Origin: Gammaproteobacteria bacterium | GTDB lineage: Bacteria; Pseudomonadota; Gammaproteobacteria; UBA5335 | Assembly: GCA_011620145.1 (NCBI GenBank) | Contig: WOZT01000124.1 | Span: 1-9,737 of the forward strand | DNA: 9,737 nucleotides | Reading direction: 5' to 3' | Program-made: the position numbers and the translations under genes | Part shown: positions 1 through 6,939 of the stretch, piece after piece | How positions within the stretch are numbered: the stretch's first letter is position 1 | Layout: every line of letters starts with the position of its first letter | The notes under the pieces: generated by a model | Told to the model about the DNA's origin: nothing | Database searches by the model: none | Seen by the model: only the letters and a program-made list of their open reading frames with translations

Positions 1-2
1 TG

Positions 3-1748
3 GCCAGTTATGCCCGGGAAATTGCCCGCACCATTGATCGACTGCGACGCCAGCTACGGGAACTGGAGTTGGAAGCGGAATCACGCATCGTCTTCCAGCA
101 TGCCGACCGCGCTGGTGAATCGGCTGGGGGAGATTTCGATCCCCTCGAGTTCGATCGGTACTCCCGTTTGCAGCAGCTTTCCCGCGCATTGGGTGAAAGC
201 GTGACCGACCTGGTCAGCCTGCAGGAACTGGTGAGCGGACAGCAACAGACCTCCGAGGCCGCGTTGCAGATCCAGCGGCGTCTGGCTGGGGAACTCCAGG
301 GTGATCTGCTGCGGACGCGCATGATTCCATTTGAATTTCATGGCGCGCGGCTGCGCCGCATCGTCCGCCAGACCGCCGAGGCGCTCGACAAGCAGGCCAC
401 GCTGGAGATCACAGGCGGGGAGACCGAACTCGACCGCCAGGTGCTGGATCGCATGGTGGCGCCTTTGGAGCATTTGCTGCGCAATGCGCTGGCCCACGGC
501 ATCGAGCCCAGTGTGGAGCGCTTGCGGCTGGGCAAGCCAGCACAGGGGCAGGTGAATTTGCGGGTGAGCCGCGAGGGGTCCCAGGTGCTGCTGGAAATCG
601 CCGATGACGGCCGCGGTCTGGATGCCGCGGCGATCCTGGCGCGCGCGCGCGCGCGCGGTCTGGTGGGACCGGATGAACAATTGGGCGAAACCCAGATTTT
701 CCATCTCATTCTTGCGCCTGGATTGAGCACGGCCGAGCAGGTCAGCCAGATTGCCGGGCGCGGGGTGGGGATGGATGTGGTGCATAACCAGATCAAGGCC
801 TGTGGTGGCCGCCTGGAAATCATTTCCCAGCGGGGCCAGGGCAGTACCTTCCGGGTCTGGCTGCCCTACACCCTGGCGGTGAGTGATTGCCTGTTGCTGA
901 AAGTGGGGCCGGAGCGCTACGCCGTTCCCATGTCGGGGATCCAGGGTGTGATGCGGCTGTATGCCGACCAGTTGGCGGAATGGCAGGAGGGGAGTCTGAC
1001 TCATCTCAACCATCTGGATGTGGATTACCGTCTAGTGGGGCTGGCGTCCCTGTTGGGCGTGCCGGAGAGCGGTGAAACGAAACTGGAAGGCGAACATCCG
1101 GTGTTGCTGGTGAATGTGGCGGGCCTGCATTGGGCACTGGTCGCCGACAGCTTGCTGGGAACCCAGGAGGTGGTGGTACGCCCGGTGGGTTCCCGTGTCG
1201 CGGCGGTGCCAGGGATCAGCGGCGCCACGCTGCTCAGCGATGGCGGGGTGGTGCTGATTCTGGATTTGCAGTCCCTGGTGGATACCCGCGGGAGATTGGG
1301 ATCTGAAGGCCGCTCGCAGGGTGATCAAGCGGCGACAGTGGCTGGCGCGCGGGCGCTGCGCGTCATGGTGGTGGATGATTCCATTACCGTGCGGCGGGTG
1401 ACTGCGCGCCTGCTGGAACAGCACGGCATGACGGCGATGACCGCCCGCGATGGCGTCGAGGCATTGCAGAAAATCCAGGAGCAGATGCCGGACCTGATCC
1501 TGCTGGATGTCGAAATGCCGCGTATGGATGGCTTCGAACTGCTCGCCAATCTCAAATCCAACGCAGCGCTGCAGGCCATTCCCGTGGTCATGATCACCTC
1601 ACGAACCGGTGATAAACACCGCAATCGCGCCCTGGATCTGGGCGCTGCCGCCTATCTGGGCAAGCCTTATCAAGAGGCGGAGTTGCTTGAAACCATCGGC
1701 CATCTGACGCAGCCGCAGCGTGTTGGCCTGGCTGACGGGTCGTTTTAA
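3..1748 (+). CDS. chpA: ChpA/PilL-like hybrid histidine kinase, 3' part
   Basis: This is the C-terminal part (581 residues visible) of a CheA-type hybrid kinase of the type IV pilus chemosensory system. It would autophosphorylate in response to a PilJ-like receptor and signal to PilG/PilH-like regulators. The frame is open to the left edge, so the start lies outside the window. In partial numbering, a helical region with RMIPF-like sequence (about 100-110) leads to the CheA ATPase domain: N-box with Asn161 in HLLRNALAHG, DDGRGLD near 201-207, and GRGVGMD at 252-258. A CheW-like domain spans about 290-425. After a short linker comes a receiver domain with Asp458/Asp459, phospho-acceptor Asp502 in LLDVEMP and Lys554 in LGKPY. 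The stretch before the kinase domain (FDPLEFDRYSRLQQLSRAL) closely resembles Pseudomonas ChpA as I remember it. The Hpt domains would lie upstream. The stop overlaps the start of chpC (TAATG). A (GC)9 tract lies inside the frame at 639-657. Confidence 0.93.
   Translation, partial: ASYAREIARTIDRLRRQLRELELEAESRIVFQHADRAGESAGGDFDPLEFDRYSRLQQLSRALGESVTDLVSLQELVSGQQQTSEAALQIQRRLAGELQGDLLRTRMIPFEFHGARLRRIVRQTAEALDKQATLEITGGETELDRQVLDRMVAPLEHLLRNALAHGIEPSVERLRLGKPAQGQVNLRVSREGSQVLLEIADDGRGLDAAAILARARARGLVGPDEQLGETQIFHLILAPGLSTAEQVSQIAGRGVGMDVVHNQIKACGGRLEIISQRGQGSTFRVWLPYTLAVSDCLLLKVGPERYAVPMSGIQGVMRLYADQLAEWQEGSLTHLNHLDVDYRLVGLASLLGVPESGETKLEGEHPVLLVNVAGLHWALVADSLLGTQEVVVRPVGSRVAAVPGISGATLLSDGGVVLILDLQSLVDTRGRLGSEGRSQGDQAATVAGARALRVMVVDDSITVRRVTARLLEQHGMTAMTARDGVEALQKIQEQMPDLILLDVEMPRMDGFELLANLKSNAALQAIPVVMITSRTGDKHRNRALDLGAAAYLGKPYQEAELLETIGHLTQPQRVGLADGSF
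639..657. repeat. (GC)9 dinucleotide tract inside chpA
   Basis: Nineteen bases of perfectly alternating G and C lie in the kinase domain coding region, just after the DDGRGLD motif. They encode Ala-Arg repeats (LARARARG). Such tracts can slip during replication and can adopt left-handed DNA. Gain or loss of one unit would shift the frame before the CheW and receiver domains. Whether it varies in nature cannot be seen here. Confidence 0.9.
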
Positions 1749-2377
1749 TGGACGTGTCGCCCGGCTTGCTTTATTGCCAGGTGCTGCCATTGGTCAACCA
1801 GCGTCTGCTGGTGCCTTATGGGGCGGTGGTGGAAATCATTCCGCTCCCCACAGGAATGGACGCGCTTTCTCCTCCGCCCGCTATGGCCTGGCGCGAGGGG
1901 ACCTTGCCTGTGCTGTGTTTTGAGTCCCTGTATGGCGACGATTCACCCCAACCCGGTCCGCGAACGCGGGTGGCGGTGTTGCGCCTGCCGCGTGCGGGTC
2001 AAGCTGCGCATGTGGGCATCCTGATCCAGGGCTATCCGCAAATGGTTCCAGTCACTCCGGATCAGGCGCGGCCCTTGCCCTTGACTGAAAAGGATCGACA
2101 GGCGCCGGTGCTGTTCCGGGTGAACTTCGCCCGCAGCGAGATGTTGATTCCGGATCTGGAATGGCTGGCCCGGCTGCTGGATCAATCGGCCGCCACGGCG
2201 GCGACCTCAGGCCAGGTCGCCCCAGCGGGATTGCAGGACGGTGATGGCGGCGAGGGCGGCGGTCTCGGTGCGCAGGACGCGGGGACCGAGCCGGAGTGCC
2301 TGGAAGCCGTGTTCGCGGGCGAGGACTTGCTCGCGGAGATCGAGCCCACCTTCTGGGCCGATGAGGAGCGCGACTGA
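1748..2377 (+). CDS. chpC: ChpC-like CheW-domain adaptor with antisense tail
   Basis: The predicted protein has 209 residues, and roughly the first 147 form a single CheW-like domain. Supporting stretches are the N-terminal LLVPYGAVVEIIPL and the later HVGILIQGYPQ and FARSEMLIPDLEWLARLL. In Pseudomonas, ChpC is the second CheW homologue of the Pil-Chp system and is thought to link extra chemoreceptors to ChpA. The ATG overlaps the chpA stop (TAATG), which implies translational coupling, and no strong Shine-Dalgarno is visible. The reading frame then runs 171 bases into the oppositely oriented rsmE. Residues 154-209 are therefore encoded by the exact complement of rsmE codons and look like low-complexity shadow sequence (Gly, Glu and Asp rich). 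The ancestral stop was probably near 2207, because Pseudomonas ChpC is, from memory, about 168 residues. Identity rests on the domain and on its place directly after chpA. Confidence 0.82.
   Translation: MDVSPGLLYCQVLPLVNQRLLVPYGAVVEIIPLPTGMDALSPPPAMAWREGTLPVLCFESLYGDDSPQPGPRTRVAVLRLPRAGQAAHVGILIQGYPQMVPVTPDQARPLPLTEKDRQAPVLFRVNFARSEMLIPDLEWLARLLDQSAATAATSGQVAPAGLQDGDGGEGGGLGAQDAGTEPECLEAVFAGEDLLAEIEPTFWADEERD
2189..2221. terminator. GC-rich hairpins at the chpC/rsmE convergent junction
   Basis: Two hairpin-forming inverted repeats lie back to back. GCCGCC (2189-2194) pairs with GGCGGC (2197-2202). GGCGACCT (2200-2207) pairs perfectly with AGGTCGCC (2214-2221) around a six-base loop. The second spans the rsmE stop codon. 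Neither is followed by a T-run in either direction, so these are not classic intrinsic terminators. They may slow polymerase or protect 3' ends of the converging transcripts. They share bases, so only one can form at a time. Confidence 0.35.
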
Positions 2378-2938
2378 GGGCACGGGGGTCAATTCACCGA
2401 TCCCCTGTTCCGCGTTGGGTTCCAGCATCAGACGCAGATCGGCCTCGACAAGCGTTACAGCCTGTGCCAGCGGCAGGACGGCCGACAAGGTCGGCAATCG
2501 GGCGCGGCCACATTGGGCTGCGGCATGGGCCGCGATGCCCTGCCAATGCGCCTGGCGCCGGGCCGCCCGCTCGCCGGACAGATGCACCCCGGTGCGGGCA
2601 CAGATCACCGGCACAATGCGCGCAACGCCCAGTTCAACTGCCTTTTGCAGCACAAAATCCATGCGTTCCCCACGCGAGATGCCCTGCAGCAGGGTGATGT
2701 CGAGGGGCGATTCCCGGCGCGGCGTCACCGGGTCGCCCGTCAACCGGACCTGCCCGTCCTGGCGCCCCAGGCTCGCGATCTGTCCCGGGCATTCCTGGCC
2801 CTCGCCGTCGAACAGGACCACCTCGGCGCCCACTGTCAGTCGCAGCACGCTGCGCAGGTAATGAACCGTTTCGCTGGGAAGCGCAATGAGCGCGCCGGCA
2901 TCAAGGGCGGTCGGTACCCACAGGCGAGGAATCCGCAT
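2207..2938 (-). CDS. rsmE: 16S rRNA m3U1498 methyltransferase RsmE
   Basis: The 243-residue SPOUT-family enzyme methylates N3 of U1498 in 16S rRNA within assembled small subunits, using SAM. The N-terminal PUA-like part covers about 1-75 (HYLRSVLRLTVGAEVVLFDG). The trefoil-knot methyltransferase domain follows, with ISRGERMDFVLQKAVELGV at 87-105, the SAM-site loop LLIGPEGGL at 191-199 and LGPRVLRTETAALAAI at 217-232. Length is normal for the family. The ATG sits two bases after the bioA stop, so it is the last gene of the argE-argA-bioA-rsmE operon and is likely translationally coupled. One oddity is the family motif recalled as ACEQCGR in E. coli: it reads AAAQCGR here (138-145 region), with Ala141 in place of the usual Glu. 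The other conserved motifs are intact, so I expect an active enzyme. Its 3' end overlaps chpC. Confidence 0.94.
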   Translation of the reverse strand: MRIPRLWVPTALDAGALIALPSETVHYLRSVLRLTVGAEVVLFDGEGQECPGQIASLGRQDGQVRLTGDPVTPRRESPLDITLLQGISRGERMDFVLQKAVELGVARIVPVICARTGVHLSGERAARRQAHWQGIAAHAAAQCGRARLPTLSAVLPLAQAVTLVEADLRLMLEPNAEQGIGELTPVPSVALLIGPEGGLDLREQVLAREHGFQALRLGPRVLRTETAALAAITVLQSRWGDLA

Positions 2939-2940
2939 GG

Positions 2941-4296
2941 CTAATCGGCCGTGGCGCGATCAATGCCTTCCCGCGCCACCGCCACGATCAAATCGATCTC
3001 ATCGGTGGTGATGACATAAGGCGGCATGAAATAGACCACGTTCCCCAGAGGACGCAGCAGTACACCCCGTTCCAGGGCATGGCGATAGACCCGCAGGCCG
3101 CGCCGCTCCTGCCAGGGGTAGGCGCTGTGGCGATCGCCGTTCGGGGTCATCTCCACTGCGGCCACCAGGCCGGTTTGGCGCACCTCCCCCACATGGGGGT
3201 GATCGCGCAGCGGCGCCAGTGCTTGCGCCAGGTGCTCGGCCAAGCGCCCATTGGATGCCAGGACCGGGGAGGCATCGAACAGGTCCAGTGTGGCCAGCGC
3301 GGCCGCGCAGCCCAGGGCATTGCCGGTGTAGCTGTGGGAGTGCAGGAAGGCTTTCAGGGTCGCGTACTCGTCATAGAAACCTTGGTAGATCGCCTCCCGC
3401 GTCAGCACAGCGGCAAGGGGCAGGTAGCCGCCGGTGAGGCCCTTGCCGACGCACAGGAAGTCGGGCGTTATCCCGGCCTGCTCACAGGCGAAGAAGGTGC
3501 CGGTGCGACCAAAGCCCACGGCGATTTCATCGGCGATCAGGTGCACGCCATGGCGGTCGCACAAGTCGCGCAGCCCGCGCAGGTAGATCGGGTGGTACAT
3601 GCGCATGCCGGCGGCGCACTGGATCAGGGGCTCGACGATGACGGCGCAGATCTCATCGCTGCGCGCGGCCAGCAGCGCGGCCATGGGGGCGAGCAGCTCG
3701 CGGCTGTGGGTTTCCCAATCCACCCCCTCGGGCCGCAGGTAACAATCGGGGGTGGGCGCTTGCAGGCAGGGCATCAGCAAGGGACCGTAGGTCTCCCGAT
3801 ACAAGGCGACGCCGCCCACCGCCAAGGCGCCCAGGGTTTCGCCGTGGTAGGCGTTGGTAAGCGAAACGAACTGCTGCTTGCGCGTGCAGCCTTGGTTACG
3901 CCAGGCGTGGAAGCTCATCTTGAGGGCGATTTCCACGGCCGAGGAACCATTTTCCGCATAGAACACGCGCGTGAGGCCTGGCGGCGCCCGTTGCACCAGC
4001 CGCTCGGCCAGTGTCACGGCGGGCTCGTGGGTGAAGCCGGCGGTGATGACATGGGCGAGGCGCCCCAACTGCTCCCGGATGCGGCCGTCGATATGGGGAT
4101 GGCCGTGGCCGAAGAGATTCACCCACCAGGAGCTGATGGCGTCCAGGTAGCGCTTGCCGTCGTAATCCTCCAGCCAGACGCCGCGCGCCTGCCGGATGGG
4201 AATCAGGGGCAGGCTCTCGTGGTCCTTCATCTGGGTGCAGGGGTGCCAGAACACCTGCAGGTCGCGGTCGCGCAAGGCGGCATTGGTGTCGGTCAT
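2941..4296 (-). CDS. bioA: 7,8-diaminopelargonate synthase BioA
   Basis: The 451-residue PLP-dependent class III aminotransferase converts 7-keto-8-aminopelargonate to 7,8-diaminopelargonate in biotin synthesis. Visible features are SSWWVNLFGHGHP (55-67), the phosphate-binding ENGSSA (115-120), Tyr150 in NAYHGE, Asp256 in DEIAVGFGRTG, the PLP lysine Lys285 in VGKGLTGGYLP, HSYTGN (321-326) and Arg415 in RPLG. Overall phrasing follows the Bacillus-type BioA (TQMKD, YGPL, ACE, SYTGN), which in B. subtilis uses lysine as amino donor. At the position of E. coli Tyr17 (HPYTSM) this protein has Cys20 (HPCTQM), so the donor may not be SAM. The ATG follows the argA stop by 15 bases, with no strong ribosome site. 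It is third in the minus-strand operon, and no other bio gene is in the window. Confidence 0.93.
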   Translation of the reverse strand: MTDTNAALRDRDLQVFWHPCTQMKDHESLPLIPIRQARGVWLEDYDGKRYLDAISSWWVNLFGHGHPHIDGRIREQLGRLAHVITAGFTHEPAVTLAERLVQRAPPGLTRVFYAENGSSAVEIALKMSFHAWRNQGCTRKQQFVSLTNAYHGETLGALAVGGVALYRETYGPLLMPCLQAPTPDCYLRPEGVDWETHSRELLAPMAALLAARSDEICAVIVEPLIQCAAGMRMYHPIYLRGLRDLCDRHGVHLIADEIAVGFGRTGTFFACEQAGITPDFLCVGKGLTGGYLPLAAVLTREAIYQGFYDEYATLKAFLHSHSYTGNALGCAAALATLDLFDASPVLASNGRLAEHLAQALAPLRDHPHVGEVRQTGLVAAVEMTPNGDRHSAYPWQERRGLRVYRHALERGVLLRPLGNVVYFMPPYVITTDEIDLIVAVAREGIDRATAD

Positions 4297-4311
4297 GGGT
4301 TTGTCCGGCAG

Positions 4312-5640
4312 CTAGGCGGTGGGGCTGCGGGCCGCGGGCGCCGCTTCGAGGGTTTTGATGAAGACCTTGGAATTGCGCTTGTAGTTGTACAGGCCCTGGC
4401 GCGCCACCGGCAGATCCTGGATGCGGCCGGGACGATAGCCGTGCTCGATGAACCAATGGGCGGTCTGGGTGGTGAGCACGAAGAGCCGGCGCAAGCCCCG
4501 TGCCCAGGCACGCTGCTCCAGATGCGCCAGCAGGTCATGGCCCAGGCCCAGCTCGCGATAATCCGGATGCACGGCAATGCAGGCGATCTCGCCCACATCC
4601 TCCTCGATGAAACCATAGAGCGCCGCGCAGGCCAGGATCGCCTGATCCCGCTCCATCACGACAAAGTTGCCGATTTCCAGCTCCAGTTGCTCGCGCGAGC
4701 GGTGTACCAGAATCCCCTGGGTCTCCAGGGGCGCGATCAGGGCCAGCAGGCCGCCGATGTCGTCGATGGTGGCCTCGCGCAGCACGTCATATTGACCTGC
4801 CGTGATCAGGGTGCCGATGCCGTCGCGCGTGAACAGTTCCAGCAGCAGGGCGCCTTCCTGCTGACGGGGAATGAGATGGGCACGCGGCACCCCGCTGCGG
4901 CAGGCCTGGACGCAGCCTGCCCAGGCGGGCCGGCGCTCGGCCGCAAAATCGGTCGAGGCAAGTTGGGCTTCGGCCTGGGCGGGATCCATCTGGCCGGGAC
5001 GGCGCGGCGCCATCGCCTCGGTCCCTTCTTCGAGGAAGATCAGCTTGTCCGCCCCGAGCTGGATCGCGGCCTGGGTGGCCACTGCCTCGCTTTGCAGGAA
5101 AAAGGCTTCGCCCGTGGTCGAGTAGCCCATGGGGGATAGCAGCACCACGGCCCCCTGATGCAGGGCCTGGCGTATGGCGGGTGTTTCCAAGCGGCGGATT
5201 TCACCACTGTGTTGGTGGTCCACCCCGTTGCGTACGCCGACGGGCCGGGCGATGAGGAAATTACCCGAGAGGAGGCGCAGGGCGGCGCCGTCCATCGGGG
5301 TCTGGGGCAGGCCGCAGGAAAAACCCGCCTCGATGTCCAGGCGCGCGGTGCCCACGGCGTCCTTGACGCATTGCAGGGCTGCGGCGGTCAGGACCGGAAT
5401 CTCCCCATGGTAGGCCAGATCCAGGCTTGCCTTGCCCAGTCGTTCGGCGAGTTGGGGGGTCACCCCATGGACCAGCACCAGCCGCACGCCGAGGCTGGCC
5501 AACAGGGTCAGGTCCTGCACCAGATGGGGAAAATCCGCGGACATCACCGCTTCGCCGCCGAAACAGACCACGAAGGTCTTGCCGCGGTGGGCGTTGATGT
5601 AGGGCGTGCTGTTGCGAAACCACTTGACGAAACGATCCAT
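4312..5640 (-). CDS. argA: N-acetylglutamate synthase ArgA
   Basis: The 442-residue enzyme transfers acetyl from acetyl-CoA to glutamate, the first arginine-pathway step and normally the target of arginine feedback. It has the classic two-domain ArgA layout. An amino-acid-kinase-like domain covers about 1-270 (KTFVVCFGGE at 21-30, LLSPMGYSTTGE at 167-178, ELFTRDGIGTLI at 268-279). A GNAT acetyltransferase domain covers about 287-432, with acetyl-CoA loop RELGLG at 362-367 after AVHPDY, LFVLTTQTAHWF at 386-397 and the C-terminal YNYKRNSKVF. Length matches gammaproteobacterial ArgA. The kinase-like domain motif usually read as GARPQ or GSRPQ is GVTPQ at 59-63, so the Arg is replaced by Thr. The ATG lies five bases after the argE stop, so the two are almost certainly co-translated. 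Putting ArgA and ArgE together fits the linear arginine route. Confidence 0.95.
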   Translation of the reverse strand: MDRFVKWFRNSTPYINAHRGKTFVVCFGGEAVMSADFPHLVQDLTLLASLGVRLVLVHGVTPQLAERLGKASLDLAYHGEIPVLTAAALQCVKDAVGTARLDIEAGFSCGLPQTPMDGAALRLLSGNFLIARPVGVRNGVDHQHSGEIRRLETPAIRQALHQGAVVLLSPMGYSTTGEAFFLQSEAVATQAAIQLGADKLIFLEEGTEAMAPRRPGQMDPAQAEAQLASTDFAAERRPAWAGCVQACRSGVPRAHLIPRQQEGALLLELFTRDGIGTLITAGQYDVLREATIDDIGGLLALIAPLETQGILVHRSREQLELEIGNFVVMERDQAILACAALYGFIEEDVGEIACIAVHPDYRELGLGHDLLAHLEQRAWARGLRRLFVLTTQTAHWFIEHGYRPGRIQDLPVARQGLYNYKRNSKVFIKTLEAAPAARSPTA

Positions 5641-5645
5641 GGAAC

Positions 5646-6812
5646 TCAGGCCGTCGCAGGCGTCAGGCAGAAGCGGATGATCAGCGCCTCCAGGATCTTC
5701 ATCATCGGCGCGACGCGATCCAGTGCCAGATATTCATTGGGTTGGTGGGCCTGTTCGATGTTGCCCGGCCCGAGGATGACCGTGTCCATGCCCATGCGCC
5801 GATAGTAGGGCCCTTCCGTGCCGAAGGCCACCGCGCCCGGCTCCTGGCCGGTGAGGGATGCGGCAACTGTCACCAGGGGACTCGTTGCGGGGGTTTCCAT
5901 GGGCGGCAGCCCATCGAACAGGGGGAGAAATTCCAGGGTCAGATCCGAATCACCCAGCGCAGCTTCCGCCCGGGCGCGCAACTGGGCCCGAATGTCTTCC
6001 GGATCCATGCCGGGCAGCAGGCGCACATCGAAATGCAGCTCGCATTCGCCACAGATGCGGTTGGGATTGTCCCCGCCATGGATGTGGCCCAGGTTGAGGG
6101 TGGGATGGGGGATGACAAAACCCGGATGGCGGTAGCGCTGCAGCCAGCTCTGGCGTTCCGCCATCAGGGCGCCGATGACCCGATGCATGCCGTCCAGGGC
6201 GTTGCGTCCCAGCGACGGATCGCTGGAATGGCCCGAGCGGCCCAGCAGGCGGATGCGTTCCATCATCACGCCTTTGTGAAGATGCGCTGGACGCATCGCT
6301 GTGGGTTCGCCCAGGACCGCGTAGCGCCCCTGGAAGGCCTGGCCGTCGGCCAGGGCGCGAGCGCCCGCCATGCTGGTTTCTTCATCCGCAGTTGCCACAA
6401 GAACAAGGGGCTGGTGAAAATCGCGGCGACCCAGCGCGGCGACGGTGGCAAGCGCGATGGCAAAAAATCCTTTCATGTCGCTGGTGCCCAATCCGTACAG
6501 CCGTTCTTCACGAACGTCGGCTTTGAGCGGGTCACTTTTCCAGCCCTGTCTGTCGAAGGGGACCGTGTCGGTATGGCCGGCCAGCACCAGCGCGCCGGGG
6601 CCCTTCCCCAAGGTGGCCACCAGGTTGGCTTTGTGCGGCGCGCCGGGCAGCGGCAGGATCTCCACGGTGAATCCAAGATCCTGACACCATTGGGAAATCA
6701 GGTCGATGGTGGCGCGGTTTCCCATGTCCCATTCGGCCTGGGCGCTGCTCACCGAGGGGGTGGCGACGAGTTGGGAAATGAGGTCCAGAACCGGCGGAAA
6801 AGGGGTGTTCAT
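5646..6812 (-). CDS. argE: acetylornithine deacetylase ArgE
   Basis: This 388-residue M20-family zinc peptidase hydrolyses N-acetylornithine to ornithine and acetate in the cytoplasm. From the ATG at 6812, the metal and catalytic residues are His80 in AGHTDTVP, Asp112 in GTSDMKG, Glu144/Glu145 in TADEETSMAGA, Glu169 in LGEPT and His356 in NQAHQP-like IEQAHQPNEY. The dimerisation domain carries GQSGHSSDP-like GRSGHSSDP (191-199) and TLNLGHIHGGD (238-248). These numbers match E. coli ArgE almost exactly, which is why I chose 6812. An ATG three codons upstream (6821) is equally possible. A TTG at 6875 would add 21 residues and overlaps the likely -10 element, so it is disfavoured. No clear Shine-Dalgarno precedes either ATG. 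It is the first gene of the operon with argA, bioA and rsmE. Confidence 0.95.
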   Translation of the reverse strand: MNTPFPPVLDLISQLVATPSVSSAQAEWDMGNRATIDLISQWCQDLGFTVEILPLPGAPHKANLVATLGKGPGALVLAGHTDTVPFDRQGWKSDPLKADVREERLYGLGTSDMKGFFAIALATVAALGRRDFHQPLVLVATADEETSMAGARALADGQAFQGRYAVLGEPTAMRPAHLHKGVMMERIRLLGRSGHSSDPSLGRNALDGMHRVIGALMAERQSWLQRYRHPGFVIPHPTLNLGHIHGGDNPNRICGECELHFDVRLLPGMDPEDIRAQLRARAEAALGDSDLTLEFLPLFDGLPPMETPATSPLVTVAASLTGQEPGAVAFGTEGPYYRRMGMDTVILGPGNIEQAHQPNEYLALDRVAPMMKILEALIIRFCLTPATA

Positions 6813-6871
6813 GACGCTCATTGTGGTGCCAACAGGGTCGTCGAGACAAGGGCAAAACTTGAACTTGCAAG

Positions 6872-6912
6872 GCAATATTGCTTACTGTTGCGCCCAGTTG
6901 CCAATTGGGCAA
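6872..6912. promoter_or_regulatory. palindromes overlapping the argE promoter
   Basis: A perfect 10-base palindrome GCAATATTGC (6872-6881) covers the candidate argE -10. A second symmetric site, TTGCC-AATTG-GGCAA (6898-6912) with core CCAATTGG, covers the -35. Their placement suggests operator sites for a dimeric regulator. I see no match to the E. coli ARG box pattern, so ArgR control is not supported. They could also be chance symmetry in AT-rich DNA. Confidence 0.3.
6875..6904 (-). promoter_or_regulatory. candidate sigma-70 promoter for argE operon
   Basis: Read on the minus strand, TTGGCA (6904-6899) is followed after 18 bases by CAATAT (6880-6875). This gives a near-consensus -35 and a weak but acceptable -10, and would start transcription near 6868, about 50 bases before the argE ATG. 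Both elements lie in short palindromes: CCAATTGG at 6901-6908 and GCAATATTGC at 6872-6881. The region is clearly more AT-rich than its surroundings. Confidence 0.4.
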
Positions 6913-6930
6913 GCGAATTTGGTAAAGCAT

Positions 6931-6939
6931 TGACAATAT
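6931..6939 (+). promoter_or_regulatory. candidate extended -10 promoter for mltF-ampD
   Basis: TGA followed by CAATAT (6934-6939) resembles an extended -10 element and would start transcription near 6946, about 55 bases before the mltF ATG. No good -35 lies 16-18 bases upstream. The TTGACA at 6930-6935 looks like a -35, but no acceptable -10 follows it at the right distance, where the DNA is GC-rich. The same CAATAT hexamer is the candidate -10 of the divergent argE promoter. Confidence 0.28.

Noticed and set aside
81..1013. 310-codon minus-strand open frame
   Set aside because: It is a codon-register shadow of chpA, with no recognisable domain.
2241..2861. 206-codon plus-strand open frame opposite rsmE
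   Set aside because: It is Arg/Ser-rich without domains. RsmE on the minus strand is clear.
3079..5139. 686-codon plus-strand open frame
   Set aside because: It lies opposite bioA and argA in codon register and reads as Gly/Gln/His-rich sequence. It is explained by rare TTA, CTA and TCA codons in the real genes.
6813..6875. TTG at 6875 as argE start, giving 21 extra residues
   Set aside because: The extension has no match to ArgE, and the TTG overlaps the candidate -10, upstream of the expected transcript start. Active-site numbering fits 6812.
6930..6935. Perfect TTGACA as a -35 for mltF
   Set aside because: The bases 16-18 further on are GC-rich with no usable -10. It may be fortuitous or part of an extended -10 site.
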